Below are positions 39,467 to 54,357 of a stretch of 64,000 nucleotides of DNA, piece by piece (positions within the stretch are counted from its first letter, which is position 1; the number at the start of each line of letters is the position of its first letter). The stretch is from Cladorhizidae sp. MBARI D1340-BT2. Taxonomy: Eukaryota > Porifera > Demospongiae > Poecilosclerida > Cladorhizidae. The notes beneath the pieces were generated by a model. It was not told the origin of the DNA and did no database searches. It saw only the letters and a program-made list of their open reading frames with translations. The stretch covers positions 30,440,017 to 30,504,016 of the forward strand of contig JAQNBH010000011.1 in NCBI GenBank assembly GCA_028752905.1, read 5' to 3'. A program made the translations under genes and the position numbers.

Positions 39467-42400
39467 TCAAGTAAGAGTACAATTCATAACTGCCCTAATT
39501 AACAAGACCAAAGTCCCAGATTTTGTCAACTGATAGAGAAGGCCCTTATCTGCACCATGTCAACAGATTATCAATAAATGTAGTGGTTTTTCACTGGCAG
39601 GCCACCGCTTTGGCAACTGGAAAACGCCAGGAAAGATCGCAAACCTTACCACTTGAAATCACCATAACTTGCTAATACTTAGAGTACTCAAAATTTTGGC
39701 ACGTTCAAAAGACAGATAATTAGAAGGGCTATCCGGTGATATAAAAATTATCTTTTTTGGGTAAAGTGTAGAAAAGTTATGAGCTTTACGGCAAAATAAC
39801 AAGATTTTTGGGGGGAAAATGAGAAACATAATTATAGACCAAATTAGGGCAAATATCAAGATAGAGAACACATAATGAAACCTATCATTCGAATCATATC
39901 AAGTCCATTACAGTGAAATGTGCAGAATATTATGGATGTTTGATATCAACAGAGAGCACAGGGAGAGACCTATCTTAATAGCTATATATCAAGTTTATAC
40001 AGTGAAGTGTGGAGAATCTATGAAGCTAACCTGTTTAGCATCAAGATAGAGAACACATGGAGAAACCTATCTTGTGATTCGATGTATGCAGAATATACGG
40101 ATGTTTGGTATCAAGAGAGAGAACAGAGAGAGGCCTACCTTTAGAGCTATATATCAAGTCTATTCAGTGAAGTGTGGAGAATCTATGAAGCTAACATGTT
40201 TAGCTCAAGATAGAGAACACTGAGAGATACCTATCTTGCAAGTCCATTACAGTGAAGTGTGCAGAATATATGGATGTTTGGTATCAAGAGAGAGCACTTA
40301 GAGAGTCCTATCTTAATAGCTATACATCAAGTCTATTCAGTGAAGTGTGGATAATCTACGAAGCTAACATGTTTAGCATCAAGTAAGAGTACAATTCATA
40401 ACTGCCCTAATTAACAAGACCAAAGTCCCAGATTTTGTCAACTGATAGAGAAGGCCCTTATCTGCAACATGTCAACAGATTATCAATAAATGTAGTGGTT
40501 TTTCACTGGCAGGCCACCGCTTTGCAAGGAAAACGCCAGGAAAGATCGCAAACCTTACCACTTCAAATCACCATAACTTGCTAATACTTAGAGTACTCAA
40601 AATTTTGGCACGTACAAAAGACAGATAATTAGAAGGGCTATCCGATGATATAAAAATTATCTTTTTTGGGTAAAGTGTAGAAAAGTTATGAGCTTTACGG
40701 CAAAATAACAAGATTTTTGGGGGGGAAATGAGAAACATATAGACCAAATTAGGGCAAATATCAAGATAGAGAACACATAATGAAACCTATCATTCGAATC
40801 ATATCAAGTCCATTACAGTGAAGCGTGCAGAATATTATGGATGTTTGATATCAACAGAGAGCACAGGGAGAGACCTATCTTAATAGCTATATATCAAGTT
40901 TATACAGTGAAGTGTGGAGAATCTATGAAGCTAACCTGTTTAGCATCAAGATAGAGAACACATGGAGAAACCTATCTTGTGATTCGATGTATGCAGAATA
41001 TACGGATGTTTGGTATCAAGAGAGAGAACAGAGAGAGGCCTACCTTTAGAGCTATATATCAAGTCTATTCAGTGAAGTGTGGAGAAACTATGAAGCTAAC
41101 ATGTTTAGCTCAAGATAGAGAACACTGAGAGATACCTATCTTGCAAGTCCATTACAGTGAAGTGTGGAGAATCTATGAAGCTAACCTGTTTAGCATCAAG
41201 ATAGAGAACACATGGAGAAACCTATCTTGTGATTCGATGTATGCAGAATATACGGATGTTTGGTATCAAGAGAGAGAACAGAGAGAGGCCTACCTTTAGA
41301 GCTATATATCAAGTCTATTCAGTGAAGTGTGGAGAATCTATGAAGCTAACATGTTTAGCTCAAGATAGAGAACACTGAGAGATACCTATCTTGCAAGTCC
41401 ATTACAGTGAAGTGTGCAGAATATATGGATGTTTGGTATCAAGAGAGAGCACTTAGAGAGTCCTATCTTAATAGCTATACATCAAGTCTATTCAGTGAAG
41501 TGTGGATAATCTACGAAGCTAACATGTTTAGCATCAAGTAAGAGCACAATTCATAACTGCCCTAATTAACAAGACCAAAGTCCCAGATTTTGTCAACTGA
41601 TAGAGAAGGCCCTTATCTGCAACATGTCAACAGATTATCAATAAATGTAGTGGTTTTTCACTGGCAGGCCACCGCTTTGGCAACTGGAAAACGCCAGGAA
41701 AGATCGCAAACCTTACCACTTCAAATCACCATAACTTGCTAATACTTAGAGGACTCAAAAATTTGGCACGTACAAAAGACAGATAATTAGAAGGGCTATC
41801 CGGTGATATAAAAATTATCTTTTTTGGGTAAAGTGTAGAAAAGTTATGAGCTTTACGGCAAAATAACAAGATTTTTGGGGGGAAAATGAGAAACATATAG
41901 ACCAAATTAGGGCAAATATCAAGATAGAGAACACATAATGAAACCTATCATTCGAATCATATCAAGTCCATTACAGTGAAGCGTGCAGAATATTATGGAT
42001 GTTTGATATCAACAGAGAGCACAGGGAGAGACCTATCTTAATAGCTATATATCAAGTTTATACAGTGAAGTGTGGAGAATCTATGAAGCTAACCTGTTTA
42101 GCATCAAGATAGAGAACACATAGAGAAACCTATCTTGTGATTCTATGTATGCAGAATATACGGATGTTTGGTATCAAGAGAGAGAACAGAGAGAGGCCTA
42201 CCTTTAGAGCTATATATCAAGTCTATTCAGTGAAGTGTGGAGAATCTATGAAGCTAACATGTTTAGCTCAAGATAGAGAACACTGAGAGATACCTATCTT
42301 GCAAGTCCATTACAGTGAAGTGTGCAGAATATATGGATGTTTGGTATCAAGAGAGAGCACTTAGAGAGTCCTATCTTAATAGCTATACATCAAGTCTATT

Positions 42401-45400
42401 CAGTGAAGTGTGGATAATCTACGAAGCTAACATGTTTAGCATCAAGTAAGAGTACAATTCATAACTGCCCTAATTAACAAGACCAAAGTCCCAGATTTTG
42501 TCAACTGATAGAGAAGGCCCTTATCTGCACCATGTCAACAGATTATCAATAAATGTAGTGGTTTTTCACTGGCAGGCCACCGCTTTGGCAACTGGAAAAC
42601 GCCAGGAAAGATCGCAAACCTTACCACTTGAAATCACCATAACTTGCTAATACTTAGAGTACTCAAAATTTTGGCACGTTCAAAAGACAGATAATTAGAA
42701 GGGCTATCCGGTGATATAAAAATTATCTTTTTTGGGTAAAGTGTAGAAAAGTTATGAGCTTTACGGCAAAATAACAAGATTTTTTGGGGGAAAATGAGAA
42801 ACATAATTATAGACCAAATTAGGGCAAATATCAAGATAGAGAACACATAATGAAACCTATCATTCGAATCATATCAAGTCCATTACAGTGAAATGTGCAG
42901 AATATTATGGATGTTTGATATCAACAGAGAGCACAGGGAGAGACCTATCTTAATAGCTATATATCAAGTTTATACAGTGAAGTGTGGAGAATCTATGAAG
43001 CTAACCTGTTTAGCATCAAGATAGAGAACACATGGAGAAACCTATCTTGTGATTCGATGTATGCAGAATATACGGATGTTTGGTATCAAGAGAGAGAACA
43101 GAGAGAGGCCTACCTTTAGAGCTATATATCAAGTCTATTCAGTGAAGTGTGGAGAATCTATGAAGCTAACATGTTTAGCTCAAGATAGAGAACACTGAGA
43201 GATACCTATCTTGCAAGTCCATTACAGTGAAGTGTGCAGAATATATGGATGTTTGGTATCAAGAGAGAGCACTTAGAGAGTCCTATCTTAATAGCTATAC
43301 ATCAAGTCTATTCAGTGAAGTGTGGATAATCTACGAAGCTAACATGTTTAGCATCAAGTAAGAGTACAATTCATAACTGCCCTAATTAACAAGACCAAAG
43401 TCCCAGATTTTGTCAACTGATAGAGAAGGCCCTTATCTGCAACATGTCAACAGATTATCAATAAATGTAGTGGTTTTTCACTGGCAGGCCACCGCTTTGG
43501 CAACTGGAAAACGCCAGGAAAGATCGCAAACCTTACCACTTCAAATCACCATAACTTGCTAATACTTAGAGTACTCAAAATTTTGGCACGTACAAAAGAC
43601 AGATAATTAGAAGGGCTATCCGATGATATAAAAATTATCTTTTTTGGGTAAAGTGTAGAAAAGTTATGAGCTTTACGGCAAAATAACAAGATTTTTGGGG
43701 GGAAAATGAGAAACATATAGACCAAATTAGGGCAAATATCAAGATAGAGAACACATAATGAAACCTATCATTCGAATCATATCAAGTCCATTACAGTGAA
43801 GCGTGCAGAATATTATGGATGTTTGATATCAACAGAGAGCACAGGGAGAGACCTATCTTAATAGCTATATATCAAGTTTATACAGTGAAGTGTGGAGAAT
43901 CTATGAAGCTAACCTGTTTAGCATCAAGATAGAGAACACATGGAGAAACCTATCTTGTGATTCGATGTATGCAGAATATACGGATGTTTGGTATCAAGAG
44001 AGAGAACAGAGAGAGGCCTACCTTTAGAGCTATATATCAAGTCTATTCAGTGAAGTGTGGAGAAACTATGAAGCTAACATGTTTAGCTCAAGATAGAGAA
44101 CACTGAGAGATACCTATCTTGCAAGTCCATTACAGTGAAGTGTGGAGAATCTATGAAGCTAACCTGTTTAGCATCAAGATAGAGAACACATAGAGAAACC
44201 TATCTTGTGATTCTATGTATGCAGAATATACGGATGTTTGGTATCAAGAGAGAGAACAGAGAGAGGCCTACCTTTAGAGCTATATATCAAGTCTATTCAG
44301 TGAAGTGTGGAGAATCTATGAAGCTAACATGTTTAGCTCAAGATAGAGAACACTGAGAGATACCTATCTTGCAAGTCCATTACAGTGAAGTGTGCAGAAT
44401 ATATGGATGTTTGGTATCAAGAGAGAGCACTTAGAGAGTCCTATCTTAATAGCTATACATCAAGTCTATTCAGTGAAGTGTGGATAATCTACGAAGCTAA
44501 CATGTTTAGCATCAAGTAAGAGTACAATTCATAACTGCCCTAATTAACAAGACCAAAGTCCCAGATTTTGTCAACTGATAGAGAAGGCCCTTATCTGCAA
44601 CATGTCAACAGATTATCAATAAATGTAGTGGTTTTTCACTGGCAGGCCACCGCTTTGGCAACTGGAAAACGCCAGGAAAGATCGCAAACCTTACCACTTC
44701 AAATCACCATAACTTGCTAATACTTAGAGTACTCAAAATTTTGGCACGTACAAAAGACAGATAATTAGAAGGGCTATCCGATGATATAAAAATTATCTTT
44801 TTTGGGTAAAGTGTAGAAAAGTTATGAGCTTTACGGCAAAATAACAAGATTTTTGGGGGGAAAATGAGAAACATATAGACCAAATTAGGGCAAATATCAA
44901 GATAGAGAACACATAATGAAACCTATCATTCGAATCATATCAAGTCCATTACAGTGAAGCGTGCAGAATATTATGGATGTTTGATATCAACAGAGAGCAC
45001 AGGGAGAGACCTATCTTAATAGCTATATATCAAGTTTATACAGTGAAGTGTGGAGAATCTATGAAGCTAACCTGTTTAGCATCAAGATAGAGAACACATG
45101 GAGAAACCTATCTTGTGATTCGATGTATGCAGAATATACGGATGTTTGGTATCAAGAGAGAGAACAGAGAGAGGCCTACCTTTAGAGCTATATATCAAGT
45201 CTATTCAGTGAAGTGTGGAGAAACTATGAAGCTAACATGTTTAGCTCAAGATAGAGAACACTGAGAGATACCTATCTTGCAAGTCCATTACAGTGAAGTG
45301 TGGAGAATCTATGAAGCTAACCTGTTTAGCATCAAGATAGAGAACACATAGAGAAACCTATCTTGTGATTCTATGTATGCAGAATATACGGATGTTTGGT

Positions 45401-46577
45401 ATCAAGAGAGAGAACAGAGAGAGGCCTACCTTTAGAGCTATATATCAAGTCTATTCAGTGAAGTGTGGAGAATCTATGAAGCTAACATGTTTAGCTCAAG
45501 ATAGAGAACACTGAGAGATACCTATCTTGCAAGTCCATTACAGTGAAGTGTGCAGAATATATGGATGTTTGGTATCAAGAGAGAGCACTTAGAGAGTCCT
45601 ATCTTAATAGCTATACATCAAGTCTATTCAGTGAAGTGTGGATAATCTACGAAGCTAACATGTTTAGCATCAAGTAAGAGTACAATTCATAACTGCCCTA
45701 ATTAACAAGACCAAAGTCCCAGATTTTGTCAACTGATAGAGAAGGCCCTTATCTGCAACATGTCAACAGATTATCAATAAATGTAGTGGTTTTTCACTGG
45801 CAGGCCACCGCTTTGGCAACTGGAAAACGCCAGGAAAGATCGCAAACCTTACCACTTGAAATCACCATAACTTGCTAATACTTAGAGTACTCAAAATTTT
45901 GGCACGTACAAAAGACAGATAATTAGAAGGGCTATCCGATGATATAAAAATTATCTTTTTTGGGTAAAGTGTAGAAAAGTTATGAGCTTTACGGCAAAAT
46001 AACAAGATTTTTTGGGGGAAAATGAGAAACATATAGACCAAATTAGGGCAAATATCAAGATAGAGAACACATAATGAAACCTATCATTCGAATCATATCA
46101 AGTCCATTACAGTGAAGCGTGCAGAATATTATGGATGTTTGATATCAACAGAGAGCACAGGGAGAGACCTATCTTAATAGCTATATATCAAGTTTATACA
46201 GTGAAGTGTGGAGAATCTATGAAGCTAACCTGTTTAGCATCAAGATAGAGAACACATAGAGAAACCTATCTTGTGATTCTATGTATGCAGAATATACGGA
46301 TGTTTGGTATCAAGAGAGAGAACAGAGAGAGGCCTACCTTTAGAGCTATATATCAAGTCTATTCAGTGAAGTGTGGAGAATCTATGAAGCTAACATGTTT
46401 AGCTCAAGATAGAGAACACTGAGAGATACCTATCTTGCAAGTCCATTACAGTGAAGTGTGCAGAATATATGGATGTTTGGTATCAAGAGAGAGCACTTAG
46501 AGAGTCCTATCTTAATAGCTATACATCAAGTCTATTCAGTGAAGTGTGGATAATCTACGAAGCTAACATGTTTAGCA
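39467..46577 (+). repeat. 7.1-kb segmental duplication, copy 2
   Basis: Partner of 28223-35333 with identical length (7,111 bp) and unit order. Its right end abuts copy 2 of the 7.8-kb duplication, so 39467-54357 reads as 28223-35333 followed by 25499-33267. Confidence 0.9.
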
Positions 46578-49500
46578 TCAAGTAAGAGTACAATTCATAA
46601 CTGCCCTAATTAACAAGACCAAAGTCCCAGATTTTGTCAACTGATAGACAAGGCCCTTATCTGCACCATGTCAACAGATTATCAATAAATGTAGTGGTTT
46701 TTCACTGGCAGGCCACCGCTTTGGCAACTGGAAAACGCCAGGAAAGATCGCAAACCTTACCACTTGAAATCACCATAACGTGCTAATACTTAGAGTACTC
46801 AAAATTTTGGCACGTATAAAAGACAGATAATTAGAAGGGCTATCCGATGATATAAAAATTATCTTTTTTGGATAAAGTGTAGAAAAGTTATGAGCTTTAC
46901 GGCAAAATAACAAGATTTTTGGGGGGGAAATGAGAAACATATAGACCAAATTAGGGCAAATATCAAGATAGAGAACACATAATGAAACCTATCATTCGAA
47001 TCATATCAAGTCCATTACAGTGAAGCGTGCAGAATATTATGGATTTTTGATATCAACAGAGAGCACAGGGAGAGACCTATCTTAATAGCTATATATCAAG
47101 TTTATACAGTGAAGTGTGGAGAATCTATGAAGCTAACCTGTTTAGCATCAAGATAGAGAACACATGGAGAAACCTATCTTGTGATTCGATGTATGCAGAA
47201 TATACGGATGTTTGGTATCAAGAGAGAGAACAGAGAGAGGCCTACCTTTAGAGCTATATATCAAGTCTATTCAGTGAAGTGTGGAGAATCTATGAAGCTA
47301 ACATGTTTAGCTCAAGATAGAGAACACTGAGAGATACCTATCTTGCAAGTCCATTACAGTGAAGTGTGCAGAATATATGGATGTTTGGTATCAAGAGAGA
47401 GCACTTAGAGAGTCCTATCTTAATAGCTATACATCAAGTCTATTCAGTGAAGTGTGGATAATCTACGAAGCTAACATGTTTAGCATCAAGTAAGAGTACA
47501 ATTCATAACTGCCCTAATTAACAAGACCAAAGTCCCAGATTTTGTCAACTGATAGAGAAGGCCCTTATCTGCAACATGTCAACAGATTATCAATAAATGT
47601 AGTGGTTTTTCACTGGCAGGCCACCGCTTTGGCAACTGGAAAACGCCAGGAAAGATCGCAAACCTTACCACTTCAAATCACCATAACTTGCTAATACTTA
47701 GAGTACTCAAAATTTTGGCACGTACAAAAGACAGATAATTAGAAGGGCTATCCGATGATATAAAAATTATCTTTTTTGGGTAAAGTGTAGAAAAGTTATG
47801 AGCTTTACGGCAAAATAACAAGATTTTTGGGGGGGAAATGAGAAACATATAGACCAAATTAGGGCAAATATCAAGATAGAGAACACATAATGAAACCTAT
47901 CATTCGAATCATATCAAGTCCATTACAGTGAAGCGTGCAGAATATTATGGATGTTTGATATCAACAGAGAGCACAGGGAGAGACCTATCTTAATAGCTAT
48001 ATATCAAGTTTATACAGTGAAGTGTGGAGAATCTATGAAGCTAACCTGTTTAGCATCAAGATAGAGAACACATGGAGAAACCTATCTTGTGATTCGATGT
48101 ATGCAGAATATACGGATGTTTGGTATCAAGAGAGAGAACAGAGAGAGGCCTACCTTTAGAGCTATATATCAAGTCTATTCAGTGAAGTGTGGAGAATCTA
48201 TGAAGCTAACATGTTTAGCTCAAGATAGAGAACACTGAGAGATACCTATCTTGCAAGTCCATTACAGTGAAGTGTGCAGAATATATGGATGTTTGGTATC
48301 AAGAGAGAGCACTTAGAGAGTCCTATCTTAATAGCTATACATCAAGTCTATTCAGTGAAGTGTGGATAATCTACGAAGCTAACATGTTTAGCATCAAGTA
48401 AGAGTACAATTCATAACTGCCCTAATTAACAAGACCAAAGTCCCAGATTTTGTCAACTGATAGAGAAGGCCCTTATCTGCAACATGTCAACAGATTATCA
48501 ATAAATGTAGTGGTTTTTCACTGGCAGGCCACCGCTTTGGCAACTGGAAAACGCCAGGAAAGATCGCAAACCTTACCACTTCAAATCACCATAACTTGCT
48601 AATACTTAGAGGACTCAAAATTTTGGCACGTACAAAAGACAGATAATTAGAAGGGCTATCCGGTGATATAAAAATTATCTTTTTTGGGTAAAGTGTAGAA
48701 AAGTTATGAGCTTTACGGCAAAATAACAAGATTTTTTGGGGGAAAATGGGAAAATGAGAAACATATAGACCAAATTAGGGCAAATATCAAGATAGAGAAC
48801 ACATAATGAAACCTATCATTCGAATCATATCAAGTCCATTACAGTGAAGCGTGCAGAATATTATGGATGTTTGATATCAACAGAGAGCACAGGGAGAGAC
48901 CTATCTTAATAGCTATATATCAAGTTTATACAGTGAAGTGTGGAGAATCTATGAAGCTAACCTGTTTAGCATCAAGATAGAGAACACATAGAGAAACCTA
49001 TCTTGTGATTCTATGTATGCAGAATATACGGATGTTTGGTATCAAGAGAGAGAACAGAGAGAGGCCTACCTTTAGAGCTATATATCAAGTCTATTCAGTG
49101 AAGTGTGGAGAATCTATGAAGCTAACATGTTTAGCTCAAGATAGAGAACACTGAGAGATACCTATCTTGCAAGTCCATTACAGTGAAGTGTGCAGAATAT
49201 ATGGATGTTTGGTATCAAGAGAGAGCACTTAGAGAGTCCTATCTTAATAGCTATACATCAAGTCTATTCAGTGAAGTGTGGATAATCTACGAAGCTAACA
49301 TGTTTAGCATCAAGTAAGAGTACAATTCATAACTGCCCTAATTAACAAGACCAAAGTCCCAGATTTTGTCAACTGATAGAGAAGGCCCTTATCTGCACCA
49401 TGTCAACAGATTATCAATAAATGTAGTGGTTTTTCACTGGCAGGCCACCGCTTTGGCAACTGGAAAACGCCAGGAAAGATCGCAAACCTTACCACTTGAA

Positions 49501-52500
49501 ATCACCATAACTTGCTAATACTTAGAGTACTCAAAATTTTGGCACGTTCAAAAGACAGATAATTAGAAGGGCTATCCGGTGATATAAAAATTATCTTTTT
49601 TGGGTAAAGTGTAGAAAAGTTATGAGCTTTACGGCAAAATAACAAGATTTTTGGGGGGAAAATGAGAAACATAATTATAGACCAAATTAGGGCAAATATC
49701 AAGATAGAGAACACATAATGAAACCTATCATTCGAATCATATCAAGTCCATTACAGTGAAATGTGCAGAATATTATGGATGTTTGATATCAACAGAGAGC
49801 ACAGGGAGAGACCTATCTTAATAGCTATATATCAAGTTTATACAGTGAAGTGTGGAGAATCTATGAAGCTAACCTGTTTAGCATCAAGATAGAGAACACA
49901 TGGAGAAACCTATCTTGTGATTCGATGTATGCAGAATATACGGATGTTTGCTATCAAGAGAGAGAACAGAGAGAGGCCTACCTTTAGAGCTATATATCAA
50001 GTCTATTCAGTGAAGTGTGGAGAATCTATGAAGCTAACATGTTTAGCTCAAGATAGAGAACACTGAGAGATACCTATCTTGCAAGTCCATTACAGTGAAG
50101 TGTGCAGAATATATGGATGTTTGGTATCAAGAGAGAGCACTTAGAGAGTCCTATCTTAATAGCTATACATCAAGTCTATTCAGTGAAGTGTGGATAATCT
50201 ACGAAGCTAACATGTTTAGCATCAAGTAAGAGTACAATTCATAACTGCCCTAATTAACAAGACCAAAGTCCCAGATTTTGTCAACTGATAGAGAAGGCCC
50301 TTATCTGCAACATGTCAACAGATTATCAATAAATGTAGTGGTTTTTCACTGGCAGGCCACCGCTTTGGCAACTGGAAAACGCCAGGAAAGATCGCAAACC
50401 TTACCACTTCAAATCACCATAACTTGCTAATACTTAGAGTACTCAAAATTTTGGCACGTACAAAAGACAGATAATTAGAAGGGCTATCCGATGATATAAA
50501 AATTATCTTTTTTGGGTAAAGTGTAGAAAAGTTATGAGCTTTACGGCAAAATAACAAGATTTTTGGGGGGAAAATGAGAAACATATAGACCAAATTAGGG
50601 CAAATATCAAGATAGAGAACACATAATGAAACCTATCATTCGAATCATATCAAGTCCATTACAGTGAAGCGTGCAGAATATTATGGATGTTTGATATCAA
50701 CAGAGAGCACAGGGAGAGACCTATCTTAATAGCTATATATCAAGTTTATACAGTGAAGTGTGGAGAATCTATGAAGCTAACCTGTTTAGCATCAAGATAG
50801 AGAACACATGGAGAAACCTATCTTGTGATTCGATGTATGCAGAATATACGGATGTTTGGTATCAAGAGAGAGAACAGAGAGAGGCCTACCTTTAGAGCTA
50901 TATATCAAGTCTATTCAGTGAAGTGTGGAGAAACTATGAAGCTAACATGTTTAGCTCAAGATAGAGAACACTGAGAGATACCTATCTTGCAAGTCCATTA
51001 CAGTGAAGTGTGGAGAATCTATGAAGCTAACCTGTTTAGCATCAAGATAGAGAACACATGGAGAAACCTATCTTGTGATTCGATGTATGCAGAATATACG
51101 GATGTTTGGTATCAAGAGAGAGAACAGAGAGAGGCCTACCTTTAGAGCTATATATCAAGTCTATTCAGTGAAGTGTGGAGAATCTATGAAGCTAACATGT
51201 TTAGCTCAAGATAGAGAACACTGAGAGATACCTATCTTGCAAGTCCATTACAGTGAAGTGTGCAGAATATATGGATGTTTGGTATCAAGAGAGAGCACTT
51301 AGAGAGTCCTATCTTAATAGCTATACATCAAGTCTATTCAGTGAAGTGTGGATAATCTACGAAGCTAACATGTTTAGCATCAAGTAAGAGCACAATTCAT
51401 AACTGCCCTAATTAACAAGACCAAAGTCCCAGATTTTGTCAACTGATAGAGAAGGCCCTTATCTGCAACATGTCAACAGATTATCAATAAATGTAGTGGT
51501 TTTTCACTGGCAGGCCACCGCTTTGGCAACTGGAAAACGCCAGGAAAGATCGCAAACCTTACCACTTCAAATCACCATAACTTGCTAATACTTAGAGGAC
51601 TCAAAAATTTGGCACGTACAAAAGACAGATAATTAGAAGGGCTATCCGGTGATATAAAAATTATCTTTTTTGGGTAAAGTGTAGAAAAGTTATGAGCTTT
51701 ACGGCAAAATAACAAGATTTTTGGGGGGAAAATGAGAAACATATAGACCAAATTAGGGCAAATATCAAGATAGAGAACACATAATGAAACCTATCATTCG
51801 AATCATATCAAGTCCATTACAGTGAAGCGTGCAGAATATTATGGATGTTTGATATCAACAGAGAGCACAGGGAGAGACCTATCTTAATAGCTATATATCA
51901 AGTTTATACAGTGAAGTGTGGAGAATCTATGAAGCTAACCTGTTTAGCATCAAGATAGAGAACACATAGAGAAACCTATCTTGTGATTCTATGTATGCAG
52001 AATATACGGATGTTTGGTATCAAGAGAGAGAACAGAGAGAGGCCTACCTTTAGAGCTATATATCAAGTCTATTCAGTGAAGTGTGGAGAATCTATGAAGC
52101 TAACATGTTTAGCTCAAGATAGAGAACACTGAGAGATACCTATCTTGCAAGTCCATTACAGTGAAGTGTGCAGAATATATGGATGTTTGGTATCAAGAGA
52201 GAGCACTTAGAGAGTCCTATCTTAATAGCTATACATCAAGTCTATTCAGTGAAGTGTGGATAATCTACGAAGCTAACATGTTTAGCATCAAGTAAGAGTA
52301 CAATTCATAACTGCCCTAATTAACAAGACCAAAGTCCCAGATTTTGTCAACTGATAGAGAAGGCCCTTATCTGCACCATGTCAACAGATTATCAATAAAT
52401 GTAGTGGTTTTTCACTGGCAGGCCACCGCTTTGGCAACTGGAAAACGCCAGGAAAGATCGCAAACCTTACCACTTGAAATCACCATAACTTGCTAATACT

Positions 52501-54357
52501 TAGAGTACTCAAAATTTTGGCACGTTCAAAAGACAGATAATTAGAAGGGCTATCCGGTGATATAAAAATTATCTTTTTTGGGTAAAGTGTAGAAAAGTTA
52601 TGAGCTTTACGGCAAAATAACAAGATTTTTTGGGGGAAAATGAGAAACATAATTATAGACCAAATTAGGGCAAATATCAAGATAGAGAACACATAATGAA
52701 ACCTATCATTCGAATCATATCAAGTCCATTACAGTGAAATGTGCAGAATATTATGGATGTTTGATATCAACAGAGAGCACAGGGAGAGACCTATCTTAAT
52801 AGCTATATATCAAGTTTATACAGTGAAGTGTGGAGAATCTATGAAGCTAACCTGTTTAGCATCAAGATAGAGAACACATGGAGAAACCTATCTTGTGATT
52901 CGATGTATGCAGAATATACGGATGTTTGGTATCAAGAGAGAGAACAGAGAGAGGCCTACCTTTAGAGCTATATATCAAGTCTATTCAGTGAAGTGTGGAG
53001 AATCTATGAAGCTAACATGTTTAGCTCAAGATAGAGAACACTGAGAGATACCTATCTTGCAAGTCCATTACAGTGAAGTGTGCAGAATATATGGATGTTT
53101 GGTATCAAGAGAGAGCACTTAGAGAGTCCTATCTTAATAGCTATACATCAAGTCTATTCAGTGAAGTGTGGATAATCTACGAAGCTAACATGTTTAGCAT
53201 CAAGTAAGAGTACAATTCATAACTGCCCTAATTAACAAGACCAAAGTCCCAGATTTTGTCAACTGATAGAGAAGGCCCTTATCTGCAACATGTCAACAGA
53301 TTATCAATAAATGTAGTGGTTTTTCACTGGCAGGCCACCGCTTTGGCAACTGGAAAACGCCAGGAAAGATCGCAAACCTTACCACTTCAAATCACCATAA
53401 CTTGCTAATACTTAGAGTACTCAAAATTTTGGCACGTACAAAAGACAGATAATTAGAAGGGCTATCCGATGATATAAAAATTATCTTTTTTGGGTAAAGT
53501 GTAGAAAAGTTATGAGCTTTACGGCAAAATAACAAGATTTTTGGGGGGAAAATGAGAAACATATAGACCAAATTAGGGCAAATATCAAGATAGAGAACAC
53601 ATAATGAAACCTATCATTCGAATCATATCAAGTCCATTACAGTGAAGCGTGCAGAATATTATGGATGTTTGATATCAACAGAGAGCACAGGGAGAGACCT
53701 ATCTTAATAGCTATATATCAAGTTTATACAGTGAAGTGTGGAGAATCTATGAAGCTAACCTGTTTAGCATCAAGATAGAGAACACATGGAGAAACCTATC
53801 TTGTGATTCGATGTATGCAGAATATACGGATGTTTGGTATCAAGAGAGAGAACAGAGAGAGGCCTACCTTTAGAGCTATATATCAAGTCTATTCAGTGAA
53901 GTGTGGAGAAACTATGAAGCTAACATGTTTAGCTCAAGATAGAGAACACTGAGAGATACCTATCTTGCAAGTCCATTACAGTGAAGTGTGGAGAATCTAT
54001 GAAGCTAACCTGTTTAGCATCAAGATAGAGAACACATAGAGAAACCTATCTTGTGATTCTATGTATGCAGAATATACGGATGTTTGGTATCAAGAGAGAG
54101 AACAGAGAGAGGCCTACCTTTAGAGCTATATATCAAGTCTATTCAGTGAAGTGTGGAGAATCTATGAAGCTAACATGTTTAGCTCAAGATAGAGAACACT
54201 GAGAGATACCTATCTTGCAAGTCCATTACAGTGAAGTGTGCAGAATATATGGATGTTTGGTATCAAGAGAGAGCACTTAGAGAGTCCTATCTTAATAGCT
54301 ATACATCAAGTCTATTCAGTGAAGTGTGGATAATCTACGAAGCTAACATGTTTAGCA
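46578..54357 (+). repeat. 7.8-kb segmental duplication, copy 2
   Basis: Partner of 25499-33267. Net differences are an 8-bp gain next to the G-tract (about 48747-48754) and absence of the 3-bp core loss in the unit at 50222, giving 7,780 versus 7,769 bp. The GTTTGCTATC mark near 49946 is instead shared with 23407, suggesting some patchwork exchange. Confidence 0.85.
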
